Shown: positions 12,262-26,111, numbered from the stretch's first letter. The stretch is 64,000 nucleotides of DNA from Begonia masoniana (GCA_022432975.1 CM039512.1:31657574-31721573); one strand, 5' to 3'. Notes: generated by a model not told the origin, from the letters alone. Numbers and translations: made by a program.

Positions 12262-12286
12262 ACTTGTAACGCCCCCGAACCGCCCC

Positions 12287-14791
12287 TGTAACGCCCAGAA
12301 AATGCAGTTGTGGGTTCGAGTTATAGATTTCCGAATCTCAAATTTTAAGCCTTATAGTGTTTTAATTCGTAAAAATAGTAAATTATGCCCGATTGGCGAA
12401 CGGGAAGTTTTATTAGAACCCTAGGAATAAGTTGGAATATTTGGAGAAATAAGAAAATTTAGAGAAAACCGAATCGATAGGTTAATTGATGAGTTTATGC
12501 AAGAAATTTACAAAAGGGCATTTAGGTAAATTTGAAGTCAAAATTTTTATAAAACCTAAAACTCCTTTTCATTTCGTTTTCCTCCTCTCCAACGTGAGTT
12601 CCTCACGATTTCTTCCCCTTTTCCACTGCCATCTCTCAACGTGATCTGGCTCCTCCGTTCTGGTGATTTTTCTTCAAGCTTTCTTCCCCTAATCCATACT
12701 CTAGGTAAGTTCTACACTTTGGGGCGAGTTTAGTTGATGTTTTAGGGTTGGTTTTGATTTAGGGTTTAGTATAAAATTTCTTGATTTGTGAGAAATCGAT
12801 AGGATAGCGATTTTATGGCTCGTGGATGATGTTTTGGTTGTTATCTAGGTAGGTAGAGTGAATTAATGGTGTGGGTGAATAATTAAGGTTAGGTTTTGGT
12901 GGTTGGAGGTTAGTAAAACACCATTAATGGAGTTTTGCAATTCATGAGCGTGTAATGCTCGATGAAATGTCCGAAAGAAGTGAATTCGAATTTTAGGAAA
13001 ATTTGTCTTAGCTCGGGTTTTCGTTTAGTTTTGAATTTGGTGATTTAGAGTCGATACTAATGACGTGTTATGAAAATGACTTAGGTAACCCAAGCTCTCA
13101 AAGGACGGTGTTCGGCTTAGCTAGGACTCCAGGTAAGTGGTGTTAGGTTTCCGTCTCCTAAAGCCCTACATTATATCGATGTTAAGAATTAAATGTCTTA
13201 ATGATGTTTTCACGATTTTAGGGGTTCTAAATAGTCGGGTAGACTAGGGCGTTTCCTATGAGTAGTCGGTTAGGCTCGTTTATGTACGTTATGAATGTTT
13301 GGATGATTGTTTGGAGCACTTTCTTCATGCATCATGTCTTCTCCTTTAAGATTTAATGAAATGTTCTTGCATGCATGTTTTCAAGTAAATGAAGTAAAGT
13401 AAATAAAGTTAAGTAAAGTTGGAGGATGAGTAGGGCACAGGGCACGTTAATGGCAACTCAGGGCACGATAATATGTAATGGCAACTCAGGGCAAGTGTTT
13501 GGTCTACAGGGTAGACGAGGTGGTGCCTGTGCCTACTCATGCCTAAAGATATATATGTAAATGTTACGTAAAGTGAATAAATGAAAAACGAACATGTTTT
13601 GAAAAATCATGCATTATGTATACTCCTGTTTTAGTGCACCCCTTTACTAAGCATTAGGCTTAATGTGTTTATCGTATGATGTAGGTGACGAAAACGAAGG
13701 TGAGGAACCCCCTCCTGATGATCACGTATAGTTGGTTGATGGGCGGAGCTCGTGGCGACGAGATGTGTTTTGGCTAGGCAAGAGAATTCTGTAGGTGTGC
13801 TCCAAATTATTTTGTGGTAAATAGGTGTACTAATTTGATATTGGATGATGTGATAAAGTTTAGGACGTGTAGAGGAGTTGATATGTTGGATTGATATAAT
13901 GATGTTAGGCATTTTGAACTGTAAGGATACGCTCGGGTTTTAGAGTGATCCATGCAGTTTGTTTTCATGAATTTTAAACACGTGCTCGGGTATGTGTTTG
14001 AGTCGATATTTTTGGGGTTTGAAGATTTTGTGTTTAAAAAGGTTGTGGAATGAGTTTTGGAAAGTTTAAGGTGAAGGGTAAGAGTTTGGGAAACAAAAAA
14101 ATTGTTAAGGGTAAGGAAAAAGGGCAGGGCGCGCGCAAGCCCAGGCGTTGGTGCGCGCTGGCTTGGTGTGGTGCGCGCGCAGGGCGCACCCAGTGGGCGC
14201 TCACGATCGATCGTGGTTTGGGGTAAATTTTAGTCAGAAACCTGAGTCGGCCCGATCGATCGTGCCCGAGGCGCGATCGATCGTGATTTGGGTAAATTTT
14301 AGTTGGGAAACCTGAGCCGGCCCGATCGATCAGGCTTGGGGTGCGATCGATCGCTTTTCGCGGGCGCGCTGGGTGCGCAGCAGTGACAGGCGCGCGCGCG
14401 CACCGCAGGGCACCCACGTGCATTTTTTTTTTATTTTTGACTTTTCAAAACCTGTTTCGACCCGACCTTTTGCGATACTTTTTAAATATATTTTACGGGC
14501 GATCCCTGAGTATTTTAAAGGATTTTAAGGGCCCAAAAATCTAGTCAACGTTTTTTCAAAACAGAGTTTTTACTTCGTTTTAATGATTTACAAATTGACA
14601 ACTTTCATGCCGTCGTGTTTAAGTTAAAGCTAGTCTAATTAGGGTCGATCGAGAAGAGTCATTTGTCTATGTCTGTTTTGTATTAGAGCGTTGAGTAAAA
14701 AGAAAAATTTTACGTGAAAATCCGAGGGACTAAAGTTAAGATTAAGTCATGGTTATGCCGTGGCGGCCCTGACCGGGTTGGGGTCGTCACA
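12287..14791 (+). mobile_element. R5: solo LTR (2,505 bp) inside R4
   Basis: Termini are tgtaacgccc and gggtcgtcaca. Flanks are gcccc (12282-12286) and acccc (14792-14796), one mismatch. Joining the flanks restores the gaaccgcccc ggctcgg start shared with R3 and R13. TATAAAA at 12548-12554, exon-1-like donor ctctag/gtaagt at 12704/12705, exon-like block 13085-13132, tactaag block and GATGTAG acceptor near 13645-13685, GATCGATCG palindromes 14196-14356. No coding content. Confidence 0.93.
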
Positions 14792-15822
14792 ACCCCGGCT
14801 CGGTGCGGTACTTTGCTAACCAACCCTACGTTTAAAACGACGTTTAAAATAGTTTTCGTAAATTTTTTGACTCGATTTTTGGGTTTTTCAAACCCTCGAT
14901 TTTTGTTAAAAAATGTGTCTAAAATACGTTTAAAATACGTTAGAAAATGTCGGGTTAAAATAATTTGGAATTAGGAATTTTTTTTTAAATTAAAAAAAAA
15001 ATAGGTTGGGGCGCTGATGGGCGCCGCGCGCTCTCTCAGCGCGCCCCGCGCGTGCCCTGTGCGTGCCATGGGCGATCGATCGGTGCCCAGCAGCGATCGA
15101 TCGCCACCCGCTCTATTTTTTTTACACAAAACACGTCCCATCGGTGATCGATCGGTGCCCAGTGGCGATCGATCGCCACACGTGCTGTTTTTCACCCCAA
15201 AAACTCCCAAAATTGACTTTTTCCCGACTTTTTCGAATTTTCTTCATTTTTCTCCAAGCAAAACACTTCTAAAAATTCCAAAATTTTAACCACACATTCC
15301 CGACACCCAAATCTTCAAGTCCCGTAAAACTTTTAGAAAACCAACTTAAAACAGTTAACAAAGAAAATAGAGAACGGGAACCTAACAGTATAGACAACTT
15401 TTAACAAAAACCGACAATATAACGGCTAAAAGTTTCTAAATCCGAAAACCTGGAAAACATGCATTTAAAACACACTTTAAACCTTATGCACACCAGAATC
15501 AAACGCTAGTATCTATATCAAAACAAATCTCACAAAATCAACCACAAAATCTCAATCCCAACTACAAACCACACCCCGAGAATCAGATCGAAGCGCCCCA
15601 ACAATGGCCTGCACCGGCAAGCCCCGTGGATCTCCGACTGCTCCTAGTCCTTATCCTCGCTATCAAGCTCACCTGTGAACACTCCGTCACCTGCACCACA
15701 GAACACAAAACATAAGCCTAATGCTTAACAAGTAGGGATTTATGAATGCACAAACACACAATGCTCGAACACCCTATCACATGCAGTTTCTAACACTCAG
15801 TTTTGCTAATAAGTTTTCCATG

Positions 15823-16085
15823 CATCGTTAGATGCCTTAATTGCCTGCATCGAAAGATTCCTTAGTTGCCTGCACCCATAGGATGCCTTAGTTGCCTGCA
15901 TCAAAAGATGCCTTAGTTGCCCGCACCATAAGATGCCTTAGTTGCCTGCACCCATAGGATGCCTTAATTGCCCGCATCAAAAGATGCCTTAGTTGCCCGC
16001 ACCGACAGGTGCCTTAGTTGCCCGCACCGAAAGGTGCCTTAGTTGCCCGCACCGACAGGTGCCTTAGTTGCCCACACCGAAAAAG
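15823..16085. repeat. 25-26-bp tandem repeat in R4 LTR
   Basis: About ten units of the type gatgccttagttgcctgca, with variation at caaaa/cccata/ccgaca. They lie between the two splice-like blocks. Confidence 0.9.
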
Positions 16086-17720
16086 GATGTCTTACTCTTT
16101 AACCAACTATCATTCACCCTCACAACGACAAACACACAACAACAACCAATGCAGCTATACGTATCTAGCGTGCTATACATCGTGATACATGTTTCAACGA
16201 TATGCTACACCACACCACACCACACAACACAACAACTCAACACAACTCGAAGCAAAACCAATAACTCAATGAAACACGAAGCAAAGAAATAACAAATAAA
16301 CCCTACCATTCTATGGTGTAGGCCCAAAGGCGAAAGAATAGCACCCACTACTTACCTGATTGCTCAGCTTTCACTTGCTCACTTCTATCTGTCAATTCAC
16401 TAGTTCGGTAACCTATCAATTATAGAAAAATAACTTAGCAATTCACTCATAGAATTCTAAAGGATTCTAAAACCAAAACTAACCAACAACTCAACCTAAA
16501 ACCACAAAACCCGATTTTTCCTCACATTTCCAACCGTCCAACTTTAAACGGCCATAACTTCCATGTTTTTCAACAGATTTTGACGTGCCACCCAAATCTG
16601 TAAACCTCTACACGTCTAACCAACCAAACAAACTAAACTAACATAATTAAGGATTAAATGATTAAAAGAGGAAGAAAACCATCCAAGGAAAAGAAATTTT
16701 CGAAATTCCTAACCTAGGGTTTTCAAACTCCCACTAAACTCTCCCAAAACACACTTAAACTACCAATAATCTTCACCTATTTGCATAAAAACCAAAACTC
16801 ATGCATTATTACCTTGAACCACCTTGATAAAATTGAAGAAGAGAGAAAGAGAAGATCGGCTATGGAGGATGAAGAGAAAGGGTGTGGAAGATGAAATGAA
16901 AAGAGGAAACTTTACCCTTTAAAACCTAAAATTTTCTTCTTTTAAAAACTTCCCACCAAAGTTTATAAAATTGAAATTTAACCCACCACCTTTTCTCTTC
17001 TATTTCCATCGTGAAAAGCATCATTAAAACTTCTAACTTTTCAAATTGTAAAGCATTTCATGGCTAACATCCTATTGGTTAATTCAATTCTTGACTTGTC
17101 AACCCTTCTTTTTGGGTTTGAATTGTCAAACCTCATTCCTTCACTTTGAATCACTTCTAATCCCTTCTCACGTAAATCATGGGTGTTACACTAAGGGTAT
17201 CTAAACCGAAAACTAACAATAATTTATCACAACTTCAAATCTAAACCCTAAAACCCGAAATTCCCACAATTTCAATCAATCAACTTCAATCGGCCATAAC
17301 TTACTCGTTTTTCAACGGATTTAGACGTTTCACCCCATTCCGTAAACTTCTACATGTCTACTATCCATTGAAACAATCAAATTTAATAACTAAACAACTT
17401 GGCAAAATCGAAAACTCCAAAACAGAATCGGCCCCCTTAATACAAAATCCGGTTTTTCTCCAACTTCCACTAAAACTCTAGTCAATCTCAATAAACAACC
17501 TAAACTAATCTATCTAACATTTAAACCATCAAATTAGGAAGAGAACCAGCCAAATAATGGGAATTTTCGGACCCCTCACTTAGGGTTTCCCAAACCCTAA
17601 TCAAACTCAACAAAAACACCTCGAAGACATCGAAAATCTTCATCTAGAGGCATTACCAACAAAACTCAATAAAAACTCACCTTAAAACCTTGCCAAATTT
17701 GATAAAGAGAAGGTGGAGAA

Positions 17721-20359
17721 TGTCACGACCCGTACCCGTGACGTCACGTTTTTTTTTTTTAAAAACTTAACTTGACTCTAACTGAAATTTAGACGGAAAC
17801 GATATTGAAGTAAAATTCTAATTATGACTTTTGAAAACAAACATTTAACAATTGAGATCATTTAATAAAACTTTAATTAAAATCAATTAAAATCAAACAA
17901 TGGAACAAAACAAAGGGGAGGGGCAATCTCGGCAAAAGCCGAGATAATTTGGGGCCGCACGAACGCCCAACATTTGGGCGCTCGTGCGCCCCCATAAGGG
18001 CCGCTCGAGCGGCCATGCATTAGCCGCTCGGGCGCCCCCATTTCTTTGCTGCCCGCGCACGGGCGCCTCAGCCTCCCCGCCCGAGCGCCAACCTCTCTGG
18101 AAAACCAGAGAAGTCTGCGCACGAGCGCCTCTCGATTCGCGCTCGGACGCCAAGTCCTCTGGATTTCCAGAGGACTTCTCCTTTTCTTTTCACCTTTAAC
18201 ACGCCTGCACCACTTCACATTACAACTCTAAACACACATCACAATAACCTTTTCTTCTTCGCTTTTCTCATTTACTCTTCACACAATTCTTTCATCCGTA
18301 CCATAAATACGCATCAACCCTAACATTTACTTAAACTCTTAAAACCGACACAATTTACTTTAAAAGAAATAAAGTTTTCTTAAAAACAAACCGAGTGGTT
18401 CCGTTTAAAATTTAACATATCCATCCTGTTTGAAAAACATCAAAGCATTCACAAAACACGTACATTATCTATACTTTCACCAAAACACCCTAAAAACATA
18501 TCTAACCATTCCAGAATATTCACATTTCACTATCAATCCCTAAACATCAACGAGACTCCCAAAACCTTTACCCGTGAGTCACCAACCTAGCCAAAACACA
18601 AGCCGCCGCCGCGAGCACAATCCGTCGACCAACTATTCCTTATCATCGAGTTCACACCTGTCACCTACATTATGCAACATAAACAGTAAGCCTAATGCTT
18701 AGTAAGGGGATGCACTATATGAATTTAAAACATTTTACTTAACATATGCAGTTTCTACAGTTTCATCGTACATATTCATTTCATTTCGTTTCATCATTCT
18801 TATTCATTTCGTTTCGTTTCATCATTCATATTCATTTCGTTTCGTTTCATCATTCATATTCGTTTCATTTCTATCATACATACATGTAATCCTCTACCAA
18901 TGGAGGGCGGATTAGTTTCTCCATCTCTAGACGTTCCACATATAAATCTTTACCTGAAGGGTGAACCACTTCCTTCAGATATCATACATTTTCTGGACGT
19001 TCCACAAATCACATCTGAGGGGTGAACCACTTCCCTCAGACACTTTACATTTTCGTTTTACATCGTTGTCGTTTCTACATTTCAATCGTGAAATCATATG
19101 CTAAAACATTTTCGTACTTTTTCTAAAACATGATGCATGAGGAATTTACCTATAACATATCATCAAGACATATCATCAAACAGTTCAAAACGTACATGAA
19201 CATACTTTACACATAACGAACTTAACAAACAACTAACAGTTAACATCCTATACTACCCAACTCAGTAAACCCCACATCAGAAAATCATCATCGAAATAAT
19301 AAAGCCTAATGTTGCCACGATGTAGGGCCTTAAGGGCCGGAAACCTAACATCCACTTACCTGGCGTCCGTAGTAAGCCGTGCACCGTCCGTCAAGTCGTC
19401 TCCACCTAAAGCATTTCATAATTGAGGGCATTAAAACCGATCACAAATAAACCGTTTCCAAGCTTAAACTAAGCTCCTAGCTAACACTATTTTCTTTAAA
19501 ACTTCAACTTTCTCCATTCAAGCATTTCATCGAGCACGTTGTGCTCACAAACCTTTAAACTCCATTAATGGATTTCTTCATTCTCTAACAACTCTAACAT
19601 TAACCTAACAATCAACCGAACTCCAATGATTCATTCAATCTACTCAAATAACCACAAAAGTAACATCAATGGGCAATAATATCTCTATCCTATCGATTTC
19701 TCACGAAACTTGCGATTTTCGCAAACCCTAACCTGAATAAATCTTACTGAAATAAAATCCTAAATCAAAACTAAACGTGACAAAAGCTTGGGGCTTACCT
19801 CGAACGTCTAAAGGGGAAGAAAACCCAAAAGAAATCGCCGGAGATTTGGAGGAGAATCGGCCGAAAAGAGGAACGTCGTGGGAGGGGAATCACCAAAATG
19901 AGAGAGAGACTTGCTCTCTGGAGAAGAAAGGAAGAAATGAGGTCGTGAGTGGTGAGGGAGTGTTTTTGTTTTCTTATTTAATAATAAAACTTAACTTATA
20001 TTTACAAGTTTGCCCCTCACCCATTTCTTTGCTCGTTTAGTTATTTCGCCCATCATTTTGAGCTCTCCGAAACTGCCTTATTCCGCCAAATATTCCAACT
20101 TATTCCTAGGGTTCTAACGAAACTGTCCGTTTGCAAAACGGACCTAATTTACTATTTTTACAACTTAAAACACGATAGACAGAAAACCGTAATTCGGCAT
20201 TACGCTATCGATTTCGGTTTCTAAAAATTCACTTATTCTTCTAAAAATCCATATAAATTCCTAGGGTCCTACTAAAACTTCTCGCTCACCAAACGGACCC
20301 ATATTTATTTATTTATGAAAATACCCCTGGAGCGGAAACCCAAAAACTCGGGTGTTACA
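17721..20359 (-). mobile_element. R6: solo LTR (2,639 bp) inside R3
   Basis: Termini are tgtcacgacc and gggtgttaca, with a perfect duplication gagaa at 17716-17720 and 20360-20364. Exon-like block 19360-19405. The palindrome zone (17948-18180) uses CGCTCG and GGGCGC words instead of GATCGATCG, with tctctggaaaaccagaga-type inverted pairs. Zone 18770-19030 holds cattcatttcgtttcatcat repeats and two ggacgttccac units. Confidence 0.93.
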
Positions 20360-20769
20360 GAGAAACCCTAACAATGGCTACAAAAATTGTAGTAGGAAAG
20401 GGGAGGAAGAAGGCTAATTTATCTCCCACACCCTCACTTTACCACTTTTTATAAAACTAAATTTTCCACCTTTTTTATTTTTCCACCAAAATTCTCCATT
20501 TTATAAAGTAACCTCAACCTTAGCTTCCACTCATTTCCACTTGTTTCCAATGTGAGTTCATCCCTCTTCTTTCCCTTTTTATTTCTTTTCTTTCCATTAA
20601 TTACTAAAACCCTTCCTTAATGACTAAAACAACACTACCACACTTCTTTGCTTTTAAATTTTCAATTTCCAACTCTAAAGCTTAGGAAAACTCTAGGACT
20701 AACGTTAAACTCTCACGACATACCCTAACCTATGGCTACGCACGATATAGGAAATTCTCGAGTGTTACA

Positions 20770-21649
20770 TTTTTATACTTACTTTATTATTTAATTCTAA
20801 TTTTACTTGGACGTGCATGTTAAGCCATTGACATAGAACCTCAAAAAATAAAATTTGTATGATATAATGTATGTGAGTATGGATCGCAAACTGTATGGGT
20901 TGAATACATGTGGTGATCGTTGGTGGCACGTTAGGCAAGAAAGTTTTTGCCTTGAATGTCTAAAGTGAAGTTTTTAGGTCGTAAAGCCTCGTTTAAAAGT
21001 TTCCTTAGTTTTTGCTTATTCTTTGTTAAGAAAATTGTCAAGTGGTTTGTTCGGGTTTTTGGTGGTGATGATGGATGGGCCCTTAGCAGAGTTCAAGTAG
21101 ATGTCGAGTTAGCTTTGAAATGTGTGAGTTTGTGTTGCGCTGGAGATAGTCTGTATCCTTTAATACTTTTCTATGGCGTGTCAGTTAGTTCGAGTAAAGT
21201 AAAGCGTTGATCCCGAGGTGCATTTACTCATTGTTGATTTTTAGAATGATTTGTAACGAGTCTTGTAGACTTGAATCATCCCCTTCGCATGAGTGTACCT
21301 TTCATGCATCTATTCCAACTGTAGTCTCCTCCTGTTAGAGCTTAAGCAAGTTGGGATTTTGACTCTAAGCTCTTTTTTTTGTTAGAAATATCCTTGGCTC
21401 GTGTGTGTTAGTGGCGTACACATTGAGTGAGAACCTTCCTACGAACTCGTGTCATAGATTATGTAAAATCCGTAATTTTTAAAAAATTTCGAATAAATTT
21501 TTTGCATTTTTCGAGGTCACACGTTGGGTTGACTCGAGTTGTTGGCATTCGGCCATGTAATTTCTTCCGTCAAAGTTGTGACTTTGGATTTTTCTATGGA
21601 GTTGAATTTATTAATTTCGTGCCTGGAAAATGATTGTCCTTCCTGTTGG
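20770..21649. other. unassigned sequence, left part (host of R7)
   Basis: No recognised gene or LTR signature. It holds one open frame (20956-21210, 84 codons, hydrophobic middle) with no recognisable domain, which I do not call as a gene. It continues at 24053 after R7 is removed. Confidence 0.5.
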
Positions 21650-24047
21650 TGTAACGACCCGGGAAGGATCGCCACGTAATTCATGACTTTACTCACTCCT
21701 TTCACTCTTTTATATATTCTTTTTTTTACTAAGCAGCGGAAATACTAATTCTGTAGTCACGTGTAGGACATGGACAATGAAATAAGACATTTGGCTGGGG
21801 GATTTTAAAAAAAACATCTGCCGAACTCAACGACAAAACTTCACTCTCATCTGCCGATCACTAAACGACAAGGCAGGAGAGGGCTCACATCTACCGATAG
21901 ACCAAAGCTACATCTTCCGATTATCCCGTGCATTTCACGTGATTCATTAATCACCCATCGGTAGATATAAGTTCTCACATCAACCGACAGTCACGTGTAT
22001 CCCACACAATTCATTAAACGTTCGTCGGCAGATATACAACCGCATCTGCTGATGACGTCAGCCGGCAGATAATCAAACCGCGTCTGCCGATGTCGTCAGC
22101 AGGAAGGTATATAAACTACATCTGCCGATGACGTCAGCAGGAAGATAAACAAACTGTATTTGCCGATGACGTCAGCAGGAAAATATACAAACTACATCTA
22201 CTGATGACTAGGTAATAGGGAAAAAGACTCCTACGTCACCCGATATAAACACACTGTATCTACCGACAGAAATCTCACTACTTCTACCGATAGCAAAAGA
22301 AATCCTGCGTCTACCGATAGAAAACACACCACTCCTACCGGTAGGACTAAACAACATCTCCCAATAGACATGATCATAAGCAAGTCTCAAACTTTCCAGA
22401 CTTAACAATTTCTATAAACAGAAATCAATGATTCCCTCAGAGTACCTATAGCGGAAGTCTTAAACAAAAGATATTCAATAAATTGTACCATCCTCAATTT
22501 CAGTAACCAACCAGATAATTTCGAATTCCAGTACCATAACACAACTTCATTCCATTTATACTTCTATATTAAAAATCATTACTAACGTTCATAGAGCATA
22601 AACCAGAGTTTCCATCACCATCCAGCCACAGACTTGCACCTTGAACACCATCCAGCAGCCAATCCTAAACATCCTCATTGATTTTGAAATCCTCACCTGA
22701 ATGTTCTTCACCTACATCATAAGGTGCAACTGTAAGCCTAAGGCTTAGTAAGGAATGCAATACTATCACGAGTGCATGAATGCATAATTCAGAGAAAACA
22801 TGCTCATAAATCATTTCTGGTTCATGTTCTTGTTCGTATTCATCATTCATAATCATAGATCGTATTCATCTTTCATATCATTGTTCATATCGCTGAACCA
22901 TCTTCATCATTCATATCATTGTTCATGTTGTGTGGGATGAGGGAGGATTTGTGCCGGTAAAGGGGGTTCGACAGTGAGTTTGATCATGGTCCCTACTGCG
23001 GGTCGTATTCATATGTCCTACTGCGGACTGTGACATACGCCGAACCGCCCCCAACCCTCACTCATCCACGTTGTAGGGATTTTATCATCTTATCTTGTTC
23101 ATGAGAAAACATGCTTTTAAAACATTTTCGTGTGCATAAAACATTGATAATGCATGAGCATGGGATTCTTTAACTCATCCTAGCTATAGGACAGAACAAT
23201 CATCCAGTGTGAAAACTTACCATCGAACTACTCATCAACATAATTGCTAGACAGTAACATGAAAGAACTACTGATCATCGTATGAGTTTCTACCTAGCAT
23301 CCTTTGATGTAGGGTCCTATTGACCGGGAAACCTATACATTCACTTACCTGGTCTCCTTAGCACTTTGAGCTCTTTCTCTTCAAACTTCTTCACCTAAAA
23401 CATTCACATTGCAGTAGTTAAAACAAAGTCCTATAAGTTCTATCCTCAAGTCATCCTAGCGTCTAATAGACAAAGCCATCCTGAATCCTTAGTCTAACGC
23501 TCTGTGCAAAATCTGAAATCCAAGAACTGAAATAGACAGATTCGACTATCGGTTACTCAGGGTTGATTGTTTTTAAATGTCCAAAACTGATTCGGAATGA
23601 CATTACCACTCTCAGATTAACAATGAACTATATTATTACCCTGTTGTTTAAGGATTTGAGTTATGGGTTCAAGCTGAAAACAGAGTTAAACGATTAACTG
23701 ATAACTACATTGTCTAACTCATACCTCGAGCGTAAGGTAACCGAGAAATAGCAAGGGAACTGGTCGTCGAAGGAAGGATTACAGGCAGGCAGAGGGCGAG
23801 AGCTTGCGAGAGAAGGAATCGCCGAGAATGGAGGATGTCGGCTACAGTGAGTTAATGAGGTTTAAATCATTTCCACTTCCTTTAAATATCGGTCTAAGCC
23901 CTCTATTATTACAACTTTGCCACTTGACCTAGTTTAAACCCACATGTAATTAATTACACTTGTCTTAAAATTCTAAACCGCGAAGAATAATGTTCATGAC
24001 CGTTAATGCAGTTAGAAAAATTACCTAGTCGTAACTCGGGTGTTACA
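21650..24047 (-). mobile_element. R7: solo LTR (2,398 bp)
   Basis: Termini are tgtaacgacc and gggtgttaca, with a perfect duplication gttgg at 21645-21649 and 24048-24052. Exon-like block 23349-23394, donor-like tacctcgag near 23730 (minus strand). In the zone where other LTRs hold GATCGATCG palindromes, 21800-22340 instead carries many catctgccgatgacgtcagc and ctaccgatag units. It belongs to the same subfamily as R16 by its exon-like block and U3. Confidence 0.93.
21800..22340. repeat. CTGCCGATGACGTCAGC / CTACCGATAG repeat zone in R7
   Basis: Irregular units of about 40 bp contain tgacgtca, a perfect palindrome, next to ctgccgat or ctaccgat. R16 has the reverse-complement words (ccggcagatg, tcggatgatg) at the same LTR position. 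Confidence 0.85.
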
Positions 24048-24052
24048 GTTGG

Positions 24053-24620
24053 ATCAGGTCGTTCCATTTTGTCTTGTTCGAGTGGACTGTCTTTTTTAAA
24101 AAAATTTTGATCGTGTTTCGAACTCCTTTTTTGCCTCTGTATAGCTCGTTCAGAGCATTCTTAATTGGATCGATGGGGTTTGATTGAATTTTAGGAATTT
24201 TCTTTAATTTGTGGTATCTCTCTCGTTTTGAGTTTGGTATCGGGTTAGCATTGATTTTTCCATCGTCTCGTCCGACATGTCGGGATTGGTACGTGTTGGG
24301 TTGGGAGGCATGTCTTTTATATGAAAATTTAGGGTATATATACATAATATGATTAATTGAATAAAATAAATAATTTATTAATATTAATAAATTAATATAA
24401 AAAATTTACAAAAAAGAAAAGGGTCTTCCTTTTCTTTTTCTGGTGTGCACCGCATGGAAAGGAAAGGTCGAGAGGGGGAGAGAGAAATCTTTGATCGTTC
24501 GAACTCTGATCTTGACGATTCGAATCTCAAAACTTTCCTCTCATGTAGCTCGTCATCCTTGTGAAGAGATCTTGGTGGTAAGTCAGTTTTTCTACTCGAT
24601 TTTTCTCTGCTGAATGTTAG
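24053..24620. other. unassigned sequence, right part (host of R7 and R8)
   Basis: Continuation of 20770-21649. It has an AT-rich block (24340-24410) followed by a purine-rich stretch and tggtaagtcag at about 24575, so it may be the start of another old LTR leader. A minus-strand open frame (24043-24345) is rich in Lys and Asn, and I recognise nothing in it. Confidence 0.45.
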
Positions 24621-26111
24621 TGTAACACCCGACTTTTCTGATCATGTAATTGTCCCTGTAACACCAGGAAATTTTGATTTAGGGTTGGAGTTTTAGAGTT
24701 TTTGGGTTTTCAGTCCCTTAGGGTTATTTTGATAAATAAAGAATTTAGGCCCGTTTTTCGAACGAGAAGTTTCATTAGAGCCCTAGGAATTAATGAGGAT
24801 TTTTAGAGGAATGAGTAAAATTTTAAAAATCCAAATCGATACTGTGACGCTCGAGTTCCGTTTTTAGCCCTATAGCGTTTTAATTCGTAAAAATAGTAAA
24901 TTAAGTCCGTTTTGCGAACGGGAGATTTCGTTAGAACCTTAGGAATAAGTTAAAATATTTGGAGGAATAAGAGAATTTTCGTGAAACTAAAGTGATAGGT
25001 TAATTAGCGAATTAAGTAAAGAATTGAAGGGAGGACATTTAAGTAATTTAGAATGTTAAATTTAATAAACATCATAAAACCTCCCCCCCCCCCCCTACGT
25101 AGTCCATTATGCAGAAAACCAAATTGCTCCCCCCTTAGGCGATTTCTCTCCTCTTCCACGCCATTTTTCCAACGCCAATCAACGCTCCGTTTCCAGTAGT
25201 TTTCTCCTTCGATTTTTCTTCCCCATTTGAAGCTCTAGGCAAGACCCTACTATCCTAGATGTTTGGTTTTGATTTAGAGTTGTTATTCGGTTAGGTTATA
25301 TTGAGTTAGGGTTATTGAAAATTAACGGTTTTGTTGTAAATCGAGGGTTAGTTGTATTTTTGGTCGATGATGATGATTTTATTGATTGTTTTGATAGATT
25401 GGATGGATTATTAGTGATTGGTTGTGTAACACCCGGTTTTACAGGATTTTATTATTCCAATAAATAATGGCATTTTTGTAAATATGTCAAATTAAGTCTG
25501 TTTTACGAACGGAAAGTTTTAATGAAGTCTTAATAATAAATTAGAATTTATGGTGAAATATGAAAAATTGGAGAAACCGAATCGTTGGATAAATAACGAA
25601 ATAAGTGGAGAAACAAATAGAAAATCAATGGTAGGGCTATTAAGTAATTTTGCAAACCAAAATTTTAATAAAAGTCACATTTCTCTCCCTCCCTCATCAC
25701 TTGCGATTTCTTCTCTGCGAAATCTCCCTCCAACGACGATTTTGCTCCTCCCTCGTGCGTTCCTTCCTCCGGCGACCAAAACTCCTTCGGCAATCGTTTC
25801 TTCGCGCTTTCTTCCTCAATCCCGACCTTAGGTAAGAATCTACTGTTTTGGAACGTTAGATTTCAATTTTCGCAGAGTTATACGTTTAGGGTTCGTTTAT
25901 GGTTTTGTTAAAAACGTGAAATAAAACCTGAAATAGATAGGTTTACCGTGTTTATGGTTTAAATGGGCGTATTTATGGTCGTTGGTGAGCGTTAGATGAA
26001 TTAATGAGGGTTGTTGAGGTTTTGGGTGGTTGGAGGTTTTAAAAAACTCCTTTAATGGAGGTTTAGAAATTCACGAGCATGAATTGCTCGATAAAATGCC
26101 TCAACGAGTTA

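Larger units (their letters stand above)
11160..17190 (-). mobile_element. R4: internally deleted Tekay-type element in R3, split by solo LTR R5
   Basis: Perfect 5-bp duplication ctaag at 11155-11159 and 17191-17195. From right to left: 5' LTR (12265-12286 plus 14797-17190), primer site, leader, N-terminal gag, then an abrupt join to the first 670 bp or so of the other LTR (11160 to about 11828). Everything from mid-gag through pol and most of the 3' LTR is gone. The 5' LTR has its exon-like block at 16356-16412, palindromes at 15072-15178 and a tandem repeat of about 25 bp at 15823-16085. Confidence 0.93.
9565..20769 (-). mobile_element. R3: 5' LTR of a minus-strand element, split by R4 and R6
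   Basis: LTR pieces are 9565-11159, 17196-17720 and 20365-20769. Termini are tgttacgccc and gagtgttaca. R4 is flanked by ctaag and R6 by gagaa; removing both rejoins a continuous LTR. TATA box on the minus strand at 20455-20463. Exon-like block 11055-11111 (57 nt). A GC-rich palindrome zone lies at 9893-10012, and a tandem repeat of about 43 bp around cgttaacgacga at 10700-10890. The body of the element and its other LTR lie beyond R2, outside the window. Confidence 0.87.

Noticed and set aside
20956..21210. Small protein with hydrophobic segment
   Set aside because: No homology I recognise, no supporting splice or promoter context, and length within chance for this base composition.
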